This document shows positions 42,260-51,700 of a DNA stretch of 53,962 nucleotides, in pieces (the first letter of the stretch is position 1; the number at the start of each line of letters is the position of its first letter). Both the position numbers and the translations under genes were made by a program. Under the pieces are notes generated by a model, which saw only the letters and a program-made list of their open reading frames with translations, did not search any database and was not told where the DNA came from. The stretch covers positions 1 to 53,962 of the forward strand of contig JBAXOG010000010.1 in assembly GCA_037133395.1 (NCBI GenBank), written 5' to 3'. The DNA comes from CAIZQW01 sp037133395 (GTDB lineage: Bacteria; Verrucomicrobiota; Kiritimatiellia; RFP12; UBA1067).

Positions 42260-42754
42260 TCAGTCACACGTGGCAGTCTCGCCGTTGTGTGTGCCGACTC
42301 GTGCGTGTATCTTTTCGCCGAGGGCCTCAACATCGGCCAGGTCCTTTATACGGCCACTGGCTATCTTGTTGGCGATATAGTCTTCTCTCCCGATCAAAAA
42401 AATGGGAACGTCATCGATCTTATCCGACACTTTATGGATCACAGCGGTATCCCAGTCCATTCCAGAAAGAAATGTCAGAATGTCGATCCGTACCGGAGGC
42501 ACACCAAGCTGGACGACGGTGTCGTCTTTGAAGAAATCTTCCCACGTGAGATTTGGAAATATGAAGCCAAATTCATTTAAAGCCCCAATAATGCGCTTGG
42601 CGTTGATCTCTGTTCGATGGACGAAAACATCGATGTCGCCCGTATAGCGCGGCGCACCATAATAGGCGAGCGCATACGAGCCTACAATCATATACTCAAC
42701 GCCCTTCGAGTTGAACAATTCTAAAAACTCTTTGAAGTCTTGGGGAAGTTTCAT
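42260..42754 (-). CDS. DUF6036-like nucleotidyltransferase (toxin-antitoxin-type)
   Basis: A 164-residue cytoplasmic protein of the minimal nucleotidyltransferase type. The signature 'GSYALAYYG...RYTGDIDV' has the GS motif and the two metal-binding aspartates (DxD). The C-terminal part 'REDYIANKIASGRIKDLADV' is typical of this family ('K...R.KDL.D'). GAGGAG lies 8 bases before the start, inside the preceding small gene, with which it overlaps by 59 bases. Related proteins occur in toxin-antitoxin-like pairs, but a role in nucleotide transfer to a partner is only inferred. It ends 25 bases before the kinase start and so may be co-transcribed with it. Confidence 0.85.
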   Translation of the reverse strand: MKLPQDFKEFLELFNSKGVEYMIVGSYALAYYGAPRYTGDIDVFVHRTEINAKRIIGALNEFGFIFPNLTWEDFFKDDTVVQLGVPPVRIDILTFLSGMDWDTAVIHKVSDKIDDVPIFLIGREDYIANKIASGRIKDLADVEALGEKIHARVGTHNGETATCD

Positions 42755-42881
42755 ACCACTGACTCCTCAAAAATTCGATAGCTGAAAAACGCTCTTGAGG
42801 CGACTTGCTCATCCAATAAGCAAGATCTTCAAAAGGGCTTCGTTTGCTCACATTTTTCAGTTGAATAACCCTGTCTTTCAT
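42696..42881 (-). CDS. Small partner protein of the nucleotidyltransferase
   Basis: A 61-residue protein ('FEDLAYWMSKSPQERFSAIE', 'SPRLQRVFRIVQLE'). The 'S.QER...IEFLR..' and C-terminal 'P.LQRV.RIV' pattern is one I recognise in short ORFs directly upstream of DUF6036-type nucleotidyltransferases. It overlaps that gene by 59 bases in a different frame. No ribosome site is visible, and the likely promoter places the transcript start at or next to the ATG, which suggests a leaderless message. Whether it is an antitoxin, a toxin or an accessory is unknown. Confidence 0.72.
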   Translation of the reverse strand: MKDRVIQLKNVSKRSPFEDLAYWMSKSPQERFSAIEFLRSQWYETSPRLQRVFRIVQLEGR

Positions 42882-42887
42882 GAAAAA

Positions 42888-42916
42888 ATATTACCAAATC
42901 TTGGGGTTTGACGCAA
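42888..42916 (-). promoter_or_regulatory. Candidate sigma-70-type promoter of the toxin-antitoxin-like pair
   Basis: On the minus strand TTGCGT (42911-42916), a 17-base spacer and TAATAT (42888-42893) are followed after six bases by the ATG at 42881. Spacing is optimal and the -10 matches 4 of 6 consensus bases; the -35 matches 3 of 6. Transcription would begin at about the start codon. Confidence 0.45.
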
Positions 42917-42956
42917 CGAATCATTGAAGAATACGACGCAATTACGCATCCCCGTT

Positions 42957-45128
42957 TCATTTTGTGAATTGAGTTTGCAGACGAATGTCCGAAGATGAGG
43001 ATCCCACCTGCACGCCCCATTCACCGTGTGCCACATCAAGGCGTTTAGTCTCGGTGTTCCAAAATGCAAGCTTTTCATCCGGCACAGTGAAACTGATGTG
43101 CTTGGACTCGCCGGGCTGCAAGCTCACGCGCTGGAAACCACGGAGCATTAATCGCGGGCGTGGCGCGGTTACTGTCGGCGGCACGAGGTAGAGCTGCGCA
43201 ACTTCGTCACCCGCTCGCGTACCGGTGTTTTTCACAGTTACGGTCACGGCCAGCGGATTTTCAGATGCTGCGATATCAGAATACGCAAACGTAGTATAAC
43301 TCAGGCCGTGCCCAAAGGAGAAGAGTGGCGAGCCTTTGACGAACATGTAGGTAAAACCTTTGCTGATGTCATATTCATCCTGTGGCGGCACTTGCGCCTC
43401 ACTGGCGTAAACTGTGTGCGGGAGCCTGCCAGCAGGATTCACATCGCCGAAAAGGACATCCGCGAGCGCATGACCGGCCTCCTCGCCGCCCCACCAGGCT
43501 TGCAGCATCGCCGGGGCATGTTCCTTCAACCACGGCACGGTCAGCGGCCCGGCGCTCATCTGTACGACGATAGTGCGCGGGTTGACGGCGAGTACGCGCT
43601 TGACCAACTCCTCCTGTTCGCTCGGCAACCCCAAGGATTTGCGGTCTTTTGATTCCGCTTCGATTCTAGTATCGGTTCCGACGCAAAGGATCACTGCATC
43701 GGCTTTTCTGGCCAGCTCAGTTTCCTTCTCCACCTGTGTCTGGTCAGGTAGTTTGACAATATAACTTTTGCTTTGTTCCTCCTGGTTCTTCGTGCTTGTC
43801 TCCTCCTGGAGGATTTCCACTGTGTTGCCGACGTGGTCTTTTATGCCTTGAAGCGCGCTGATACATTTATCCGGCGTGCCATTGTAGTTGTTCAGCACCA
43901 CCCGATTCGCATAGGGACCGAGCACGGCAACGCGATGGAGCTTGGACTTGTCCAGAGGCAAAAGCTTGTCCCGGTTCTGGAGCAGGACGATGGATTCCTG
44001 TGCCGCTTTGCGCGCGACCGCACGATGCTTTGCACTGCAAATCACGTCCACGGGAATCTTGCTATAAGGAACGGCATCGAAAAGATCGAACTCGCCCAGC
44101 CGGAACCGCACACGCAGCACCCGTGATACGGCATCGTTGAGCCGTGCTTCGGTAAGTTTGCCGGCTCGTACGGCCTCCGGAATGTAATGCTCATATTCTT
44201 TGTCGGAGAAATCACAACCCGCCATCACAGACTGCGCGACAGCGTCCGCATAATTCATTTTCCCCTTGCTGTGGCCTTTGATCATCGTATCAACCCCGCC
44301 CAGATCGGAAACGACGAAGCCATCGTGGTGCCATTCATTTTTGAGCAGATCAGTGAGAAGCCAACCGTTCCTGTTGTTCGGCGTACCATTGATCGCGTTG
44401 TAGCTCGCCATAAGCGAACACGCCTTCCCCTCTACAACGGTATCGCGGAAATGAGGCAACCAATACTCACGCAACCAACGTTCCGGCATGATGCAGTCGA
44501 GTTTCTTACGATCTGTCTCGACGTTGTTGACGGCAAAATGCTTGAGTGTCGCAGCAATCTTCAGGTAATGAGGATCGTCCCCTTGTAACCCTCGCACGTA
44601 AGCCACACCCATGCGCCCTGTAAGAAATGGATCCTCACCCCACGCCTCGTGATTACGTCCCCAATACGGATTGCGCTCGATGTTAATGACAGGCGCCCGG
44701 TAGATGAGTCCCTTATGTTCGCCTGAGGCTTCCGGGTCAAGGTGCCAGCGATTGTAAATCGCCCGAGCCTCATCCGAAAGAACCGTCGCGACCTCTTGGA
44801 CAAGCCCGGTATTCCATGTTGCAGCCATACCAATGCAGGACGGGAACAAGGTTGTCGACCGACCTCCCCATTTCACGCCATTGAGGCATTGGTTCCACTG
44901 GTCAGAACGAATGCCGAAGCGCTTGACCGTCGATCCTCTGTGATTAAGTAGAATCGCCTTTTCCTCCAGCGTCAGACGCGAAAGCAAGTCCTCCACGCGT
45001 CTCTCAAGCGGCAGGGTGGGATCTCGAAAAGATTCAGCTCCTGGCACATCGCCCCCAAATAGTGTGGCGAGCGGGGCCATCAATAAGACACCGAGGTTAA
45101 CGAGAGTCTGTTTCCAGTATGCTGTCAT
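42957..45128 (-). CDS. GH3 beta-glycosidase (beta-glucosidase/xylosidase type)
   Basis: A secreted 723-residue enzyme. AAGGA lies 9 bases before the ATG and the N-terminal hydrophobic segment (about residues 9-24) is a signal peptide. The N-terminal TIM barrel carries 'INIERNPYWGRNHEAWGEDP', 'TLKHFAVNN' and 'FVVSDLGGVDTM', the last with the nucleophile Asp (about 273). The alpha/beta sandwich and C-terminal FnIII-like domain ('GDEVAQLYL', 'LRGFQRVSLQPGES') follow, so the three-domain GH3 layout is complete at normal length. Exo-acting removal of beta-linked sugars from oligosaccharides released by the neighbours is likely; the sugar cannot be predicted. A 60-base gap separates it from the GH43-like gene upstream. 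Confidence 0.94.
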   Translation of the reverse strand: MTAYWKQTLVNLGVLLMAPLATLFGGDVPGAESFRDPTLPLERRVEDLLSRLTLEEKAILLNHRGSTVKRFGIRSDQWNQCLNGVKWGGRSTTLFPSCIGMAATWNTGLVQEVATVLSDEARAIYNRWHLDPEASGEHKGLIYRAPVINIERNPYWGRNHEAWGEDPFLTGRMGVAYVRGLQGDDPHYLKIAATLKHFAVNNVETDRKKLDCIMPERWLREYWLPHFRDTVVEGKACSLMASYNAINGTPNNRNGWLLTDLLKNEWHHDGFVVSDLGGVDTMIKGHSKGKMNYADAVAQSVMAGCDFSDKEYEHYIPEAVRAGKLTEARLNDAVSRVLRVRFRLGEFDLFDAVPYSKIPVDVICSAKHRAVARKAAQESIVLLQNRDKLLPLDKSKLHRVAVLGPYANRVVLNNYNGTPDKCISALQGIKDHVGNTVEILQEETSTKNQEEQSKSYIVKLPDQTQVEKETELARKADAVILCVGTDTRIEAESKDRKSLGLPSEQEELVKRVLAVNPRTIVVQMSAGPLTVPWLKEHAPAMLQAWWGGEEAGHALADVLFGDVNPAGRLPHTVYASEAQVPPQDEYDISKGFTYMFVKGSPLFSFGHGLSYTTFAYSDIAASENPLAVTVTVKNTGTRAGDEVAQLYLVPPTVTAPRPRLMLRGFQRVSLQPGESKHISFTVPDEKLAFWNTETKRLDVAHGEWGVQVGSSSSDIRLQTQFTK

Positions 45129-45188
45129 GTTCTTTCTTCCTTTGCTGTTACTTGTGTGTTCATAAAAAATCCATTGCGCGATCCTGTA

Positions 45189-46196
45189 TCACGGCTTAGG
45201 TGCGCTCGGTGGAAAAGCATTTTCCAGCCGGGTGTACTCCTCTTCAGTGATCGGGAGCACTGTGCCGTGCCGGAACTTGAAGGGGAAAACAAAACCCTCG
45301 CCTTTTGAAAATATTCCCTTTGGCAGATCGACTGTCACGAAGGATTGATACCCCAGCGATTTGGCGTAGAAGTCCACAATCAGGCACCAGACTTGGGAAA
45401 CATCCGCCGATTTTTGTTTCATTGGAAAGCATTCGGGACCTTCAATGCCCACCGTGGTCGCCAGCGAAAAACTGGTGACCTCCTGCCAGTTCCCTGCAAG
45501 CTTCGCGCTTGATTCCATAATGATCGCCTTGCGCGCCTCATCTTTGGAAAAGCGGTGATACAAAGGACCATCCTGGACGATGGTCGTGTCGATGATGCTC
45601 CTCTGCCGTTCAATATAGACGGCGGGCGTACTGAATTCGCGAAAATTCCGCGTATGGCTAGCCCAGATCCGATGCTTCTTGAATTGATCACCCGCAGTCG
45701 TTGATGCCCAGAAAACAAGGTAGTCACCTGCATCAGGATCATAAATGGCTTCCGGTGCCCAGGCACACCCGGCATCGGCTGGCGCAACGGACACGAGCCG
45801 TGGTCCGTTCCAATTGACCAGATCGGCCGACTCCCAAATAACTAATGAGCGGCTACCAGATTCTCTGACTTTTTTCCACGTCTCCGGCCCGTTTCCAATC
45901 TCTTTTCTCTTTAAAAAAATGGATAAATCCGTAGCCATTAGAATAAATTTTCCGCCTTCATGCATTCGAAGCAGATACGGATCACGAACGCCTTTCTCGC
46001 TGATCGAACTGATGAGAACTGGTTTGGACTTGTTGAGGGCAGACCACCCCTGTCCATCCCGGCTCAACGCAAAGTAGATCTGCTCGCCATTCGGACTTTC
46101 GCCTTTGAATGTAGCAAACAGATAGCCACCATCGTTGGCCAGTGTCGTTAACGACGCTAGCAGCAGGACTGTGCAGAGTGTATGTTTTTGTTTCAT
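45189..46196 (-). CDS. GH43-like five-bladed beta-propeller glycosidase
   Basis: A 335-residue exported protein with signal peptide residues 1-20 ('LLLASLTTLA'). 'GYLFATFKGESPNGEQIYFA', 'KGVRDPYLLR' (about residue 70), 'WAPEAIYDPDAGDYLVFWAS' and 'EGPECFPM' follow the blade order of GH43-type beta-propellers: an Asp near the start, a central 'APE', and a later Glu in 'EGPE'. GH43 enzymes act on arabinosides, xylosides or galactans, which suits a pectin-like substrate. AGGT is 9 bases from the ATG, and it lies 16 bases after the stop of the beta-helix/PDZ gene. Confidence 0.85.
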   Translation of the reverse strand: MKQKHTLCTVLLLASLTTLANDGGYLFATFKGESPNGEQIYFALSRDGQGWSALNKSKPVLISSISEKGVRDPYLLRMHEGGKFILMATDLSIFLKRKEIGNGPETWKKVRESGSRSLVIWESADLVNWNGPRLVSVAPADAGCAWAPEAIYDPDAGDYLVFWASTTAGDQFKKHRIWASHTRNFREFSTPAVYIERQRSIIDTTIVQDGPLYHRFSKDEARKAIIMESSAKLAGNWQEVTSFSLATTVGIEGPECFPMKQKSADVSQVWCLIVDFYAKSLGYQSFVTVDLPKGIFSKGEGFVFPFKFRHGTVLPITEEEYTRLENAFPPSAPKP

Positions 46197-46212
46197 GATC
46201 GTTTACCTGGCA

Positions 46213-48705
46213 CTATTTATTCGACTTCTGTTCGACGCGATCCACAACGCGTAACTCCACGTTCATTCGCTGGTGCTCACGCAGGAGCGACACGTTCGGC
46301 CTTCTTTCGGAACTGACGCTGCCTACAGCCGCGATAAATTCTTGCGGCGTTCGTACGGCGCGTTTGTCAACGTTTTGTATAAAATCGCCGGTTCGAAAGC
46401 CCATCTTGTAAGCCGCTGATGTCTCTGGCGCTACAGTGACAATCACACCCGTGGCGTTTTCAGGAACTTGGAGCGCGGAGAATTCCATCTCCTCAAGCTC
46501 CCGTAGCTTTGCACCCTGCCAGTCGCGAAGCGGCTTGGCCATCGCAGCGGGAGTTTGCCGTTGCTCAATTTCAGGAAAGGCGGGGATGCGTGCGAGGGCT
46601 TTCAGGCGCGGCGATGTCACGCCGAATTGATCCATTGAAAAATTCTTGAACCCAAGTTTTAGAGCTGGCGATCCCTCCTTCACTCGGTAATCCCCTTTGA
46701 CCGGATCGACAAACATCGGATCCCCGACAAGCGAATGGGCATCGCATCCGTTTGCCGCGTATTTGGTGCGATCCGCTTCAGAAGTAGTGAACAGATTTCT
46801 GTCAATCTCTTTACCCCACCGATTCCGGTCTACCTCCCTGCCCCATAAGTCGGTCTGCATGTGAGAAGGCAAGTACGGCCGCATCAAGATGTTTTGGGTG
46901 AAAATATCCTCGCTGTACGGAAACCAGCAATGGGGATGCATCGTATTGTTCACAATGATATTATTCTTCACGATGCGACGGTAGCCTTCGCGCACCTTAA
47001 GGCCGCGTCCCAACATGAGGTTGTTATAGATCTCATAATTGCTGGAACCGTCGTCCAGATCGATATCGAAGCCATAGTCACAGCGCCAGCGGTTGTTGCG
47101 CAACACGATCGGTTTGACGGCGTCGGCAAAAGCAAACTCCACTTCGGGTATGGCCTTCTTGAGCTTCAGTGTCACACTCTTTGATGACCCCCAATAGCGA
47201 TCCCGGCCCCATGAATTATAACTGCCATGATCACCGGTTTCGAACACGGTATCGAACACATCACAGAATTCGACCACGTGTCCGCCCCAGCAACCATCCC
47301 CGATATTGATTCCCGCCCGTGGCACTTCGTAGACCGAACAGTGCCTCACGGTAATGTCCTGCGCCATGGATATTTCAACACAGGCCGACTGCTTCTCTAA
47401 ACGACCAATGCGCGTAATAAGACAATCCTCAACCAAACAATCCGCAGGATAATCGGCAGTTAACGGACCGGGTATACGGTCAATCTCTTCGGGTTCCAAT
47501 TGCGGCTTGCCACCACTCCAGGGATTTCCCGGCCCCCAGGAGAACATCGGGCTGCGCACCGCTTTTGCGTCGCCGACGATGGCCACACCATTGGCACCAC
47601 ATTCGCGAATGAAGCAGCCGAGAACCGTGACCCGCCTGTTGTAACCGCTGACGAAAATGGCGTTGCCGCCAAGCTGATCAAAATCGCAGTTCTCGATCGA
47701 ACAATCTTCCGCGCCACATAGAAAAACCGCCCCGCCGCGGTAGATCGTCCAATCCGAGCGCAGCAACGACTCCTTGTTGTCCATGAATGTGCGCCCAGCC
47801 CCTGTGAACGTCAGTCCTCGCAGCGTAACCGCTTTGATCGGACGCTCTTTCGTCCCAGTAAACTCAACCAAGTGCCGCAGTCGGACACGCTCGATTTTCG
47901 CGGTCTTCAAATGGACATCCTTGGCCGGAAAATAATACAAGTTGTTCGACTTGGCGTTATGAAACCATTCGCCCGGCGTGTCAAGTTCCTCGAAGATGTT
48001 TTCGACAAAACGGAAATCCTTGTGAGGGCCTTTGTCCGGGCGGTTATGTTGCCATCCCCCCTCCAAGTCAAGTGTCCCGTCAGTCTTCTTGCCGAGAATC
48101 CGATAGTGCATACTCCCCCAAAGTGCCGCTTGTATTGTGTGGACATACCCGCCCGCCGGATTGGCCCAGCGTGCCACACGCTCTGGGGAAGTGGATGCAC
48201 CGGAAGCACCGTTGAACTTCGGCGCATCGGGATCCGCATTGCCGCCCGCCCCTGTCCGTTTCGGCTTGATCGCCTTCGGATCATAGTTCGGATACCGGGC
48301 CATGTGCTGGAGTTGCCCGTTTACAAACAACTGATCAATCACCAGCCCCGGCGGCGTTTTGGCCTGAAGAATCCCATCCCGATAGGGCTTCCAGTCCAAT
48401 GCGAGCTGTTCACTGCCACTAATGACAACCGTCTCGCCCTGCGCGCCCTGGTACACTGTCCCCGAATCCTCCGCCGCGAACACCAGTGTCTCGGACAGGT
48501 AGTAAGTTCCACCTCGTAGCCACACCATGACCGGTCGTTGAGCGACCCGCGCGGCCTGCTGTGCGCGTTGCAACGTCGCGAACGGTTTGGCCGCCGTGCC
48601 TGGATTCGTATCGTTGCCAGACGGTGCAATATAGAACTCGGAGCCGTGTATCGCGACCAACGGCGCCAGCAGAAGGACTGTAAGGAGTGGAAGCGTAAGT
48701 TTCAT
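46213..48705 (-). CDS. Secreted beta-helix protein with C-terminal PDZ domain
   Basis: An 830-residue protein starting at the ATG at 48705 (MKLTLPLLTVLLLAPLVAIHG signal peptide); the longer frame begins at a TTG without a ribosome site. It opens 'FYIAPSGNDTNPGTAAKPFA', as in the beta-helix protein at 736-2766, and has coils such as 'EDCSIENCDFDQLGGNAIFV'. After 'DWQGAKLRELEEMEFSAL' the last ~85 residues ('GVIVTVAPETSAAYKMGFRTG', 'DFIQNVDKRAVRTPQEF') form a PDZ-like domain. PDZ domains bind C-terminal peptides, usually on periplasmic proteases, so this pairing is unusual. It may tether the polysaccharide-active helix to another envelope protein. Confidence 0.86.
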   Translation of the reverse strand: MKLTLPLLTVLLLAPLVAIHGSEFYIAPSGNDTNPGTAAKPFATLQRAQQAARVAQRPVMVWLRGGTYYLSETLVFAAEDSGTVYQGAQGETVVISGSEQLALDWKPYRDGILQAKTPPGLVIDQLFVNGQLQHMARYPNYDPKAIKPKRTGAGGNADPDAPKFNGASGASTSPERVARWANPAGGYVHTIQAALWGSMHYRILGKKTDGTLDLEGGWQHNRPDKGPHKDFRFVENIFEELDTPGEWFHNAKSNNLYYFPAKDVHLKTAKIERVRLRHLVEFTGTKERPIKAVTLRGLTFTGAGRTFMDNKESLLRSDWTIYRGGAVFLCGAEDCSIENCDFDQLGGNAIFVSGYNRRVTVLGCFIRECGANGVAIVGDAKAVRSPMFSWGPGNPWSGGKPQLEPEEIDRIPGPLTADYPADCLVEDCLITRIGRLEKQSACVEISMAQDITVRHCSVYEVPRAGINIGDGCWGGHVVEFCDVFDTVFETGDHGSYNSWGRDRYWGSSKSVTLKLKKAIPEVEFAFADAVKPIVLRNNRWRCDYGFDIDLDDGSSNYEIYNNLMLGRGLKVREGYRRIVKNNIIVNNTMHPHCWFPYSEDIFTQNILMRPYLPSHMQTDLWGREVDRNRWGKEIDRNLFTTSEADRTKYAANGCDAHSLVGDPMFVDPVKGDYRVKEGSPALKLGFKNFSMDQFGVTSPRLKALARIPAFPEIEQRQTPAAMAKPLRDWQGAKLRELEEMEFSALQVPENATGVIVTVAPETSAAYKMGFRTGDFIQNVDKRAVRTPQEFIAAVGSVSSERRPNVSLLREHQRMNVELRVVDRVEQKSNK

Positions 48706-48728
48706 GATGGATCCATTCGTTTCATCGT

Positions 48729-51700
48729 TCAACGGGAGTGTTTAAAATCGATGAGTGTTTCGTCCCAGGAAAGATAGTCTGCATCGAAAACAACTGACGC
48801 GTCTTTGGCCGCCGAGAACAGGTCAGTGAGCTTCTCTTTGGGAAGACGAGAGACTGGTAGAAAACGCACACCATTGCGCCCTCCCTCAGGCTGGGGCGCA
48901 GCCAGCAACCAGAGCTCCGGTTTGCCAGCAGGCAGTAACGCTTTCTTCAAGCGGTCGACGTCCATTTCATCTACTGTGCAGGCGGCGATTCGGAGGTTGG
49001 GATGTGTGCGACGGAGGTCGGCACAAAGCGCAGCATGAGCGGATAATTTTCCGGGTGGCCGCATCGTACTGGTTCGCCAATGTACGGTAATGCCGTGGGA
49101 TGCCGCTTGATCGAGGAATCGCTCGATGCCAACACGTTGATCGTCCCAGTCATCACCATGGCCAGATTTATCTTTTTCGGAGGCGTGGCTGCAGATGACG
49201 ACGTCGCGCGCGCCCAACAACGCCATTTTCGCCAAGACCGCATCGAACCGGCGCACCGATTCTTCGTATTGATGTGGGACACCGCTCGCAAAGGTCAGAT
49301 CGGGGGAACGATTAATGAGCCGGCTGAAGTCTATCACGACTTTTAAGCGATGGGTCCCCAACCACGCGCGATCTTTCATGACGGCCTCATGGCTGAGCCC
49401 CTCCAGCCATCTCGCATCCAACATCAATCCATCGAACCGATCCAACAGCCCCGGCCGTTCTGCCACGGCTTGAACGAGACTGGAAATCCCGTGCAATGAG
49501 ACGAAGCGGTTCAACCCCGGGGTTGCTTTCGTAGGAGGCGGCTCAGCGGGCTTGCCTGGACCGGCAATGCGACCGGGCATTTGATCAAGCCACGCGGCGC
49601 GGACATCGCGGTAGAGCGCGTCCCATGAACGCCAGTCACCTTCGAGAATTTGAAGCGCGTGACCTCCGCGCTGCGGCGTGGTGCCGGCGGCGAGGAACCG
49701 CACTTGTTCTGTCGTTCGCAACACCAAGCCAGTGGCCCGAAGCGAATCCGAAATCGTGTCCACCTGCAACTCGGCTCCGGCACCGTAACTGGTCAGCCGA
49801 GCGACAAGGGCGGCGAGTGACTCCACACTCGCACCGCGCGCATCCACGAGAATTCTGATGGCGTGCCGACGAAACCAGTCTGCGTGATCATGTAACCATT
49901 GAGGATCGGCATCGCAGAACGCCCGCCAATCAAGCGCGACGCCGTCGAAGCAGTAGGCGAACCGCGGCCACGCGAGGAGACGTTCACGCAGCGTAGTGAT
50001 GTCAGGCACGAGCAACAAGCGGTCGCGCGGCGGTGCGGAAAGTTTCACGTCTGGTCGCTCTTTCGCGGTGCAGGCTTTCAGAGTGACTTCAAAGAACCGA
50101 ATGTCGCCCCCACGGATGTGCTTCGCATCAGAGGGAGAAACTTCACCAGTGAGTTCGCCGAGATTTTCTCGCGATGGTTTTACACGCGGATTGTAGGGGC
50201 CGTATTTGTGCGGCCAGTAGCCGGGCTTATCATAGACCGGTGTACCGAGGTTCACTTCATTGATCGTCGCAATGGAACCGATATGCGACACCAGCTCAAA
50301 CGGCAGGCTACGCAGGCTGGGATTGGATATCCCAACGACGAACGAGCCATCTGAGCGGCGGCAGGTGGTAACCGTCAGGCCGTTGCCGCTCGTGAAGAGG
50401 CGTTGAGACTTGAGCGCCACATCGTAGGCACGTGCGACATGAGCAAGCAGATGGAAGGGTCGTTCGAGCCCGGTATTCTCGCCTTGCCTCGAATAAGGAT
50501 TGCGGCTCGGCTGACACGGGACGCGCGTACGATTCATCCCCGTCGAGGCCAGCGCGAGGAGCACTGTTCCACCTGCATGAGGAATACTGACAATCGCTGG
50601 ACGGCCATTGCATGTCGCCAACACGTGCGCTGTCACGGGAAGGTTGGCTTCGTGCAAATCGAAGTCACAGGACTCATGATCGCGTTGACCGTCAACTTGC
50701 CATTGGATCTCCGAACCAGTCGCGACAGAAACAGTTGTCGGTTGGCAATACTCCGGCCAAAGCCGCGCCGCATCATCGCCAGTAGCCATCACTATACCGC
50801 CCGAAGCGCAGAAGGCATCCAGCCGTTCCCGCACGCCCGTCACATCGTGTTCGATGCCGCTGACAAGAACGAGATTGTAGCGCGACAGAACCTCGGCAGG
50901 CGCATCGTTGAGCAGACAATCCGCAATCTCACCGTAAGGGGTCGGACACAACGCGCCAGATTCATCAAAAAACCAGCCGCTGTTCTCGTAACCTGGGAAG
51001 AGTAGTGAGAGCAGTCCGTCTGTCAGATAATCGCTGGGGACGTAGTCCATGCTGTTGAATGACTGGAACTGCCCGGTGTGACTGCGTGGTGGCATCCAGC
51101 CACTGAAGTAATCTTGCAGGATAGCAACCGGTGTTTGCATGACACCGGGATTGAATCCGTTTTGAATCAACTGCTCGGTATCGAGTTGGACCTGACCAAG
51201 TGGCGATACGCAGGCTCGCTTACGGTCCTTGCTGCGGGCCAGCGTCGAGTTTTCGAACGAGAGAATACACGAATTCCACAGCCACTGGCTGAGGCACAAC
51301 CGCCGCATCAGATTTAAACTGCTGCCACCACCCTCGGTGGTCACGGAGCCGTCAGCGTTGAGCGTCCAGCCTTTCACGCCGAACGCGCTGAAAAGCGCAA
51401 CATTGCCAAACCACAAAACACCATACTGTTTTCCAGCGCCGCGCAAAAACGCATATTGAATCTGTGGCGACGTAATTCCACATTTGCTTTCGCTCTCCGC
51501 ACCGATCAGCGTCATCGAGCCGTCTTGCGTCGGATAGTGCCAGCCCCACTGTACCGCCAACAAGGTAAGCTTTCCCGCCTGATCCTCAACGACACGATCA
51601 CACCACTCGCGGAAGAGCTGGTGAGCCGCGACTCTGTCACGCGGTGCCGGAAGTTGTCGGGTCTCAAAATTGTTGTGGTATCGGCCGTCCTGTTCACCAA

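Noticed and set aside
42234..42333. ATG at 42333 as the start of the sensor kinase
   Set aside because: It would overlap the nucleotidyltransferase gene by 74 bases, lacks a ribosome site and adds a charged 33-residue extension before the signal segment. The GTG at 42234 is better placed, though unproven.
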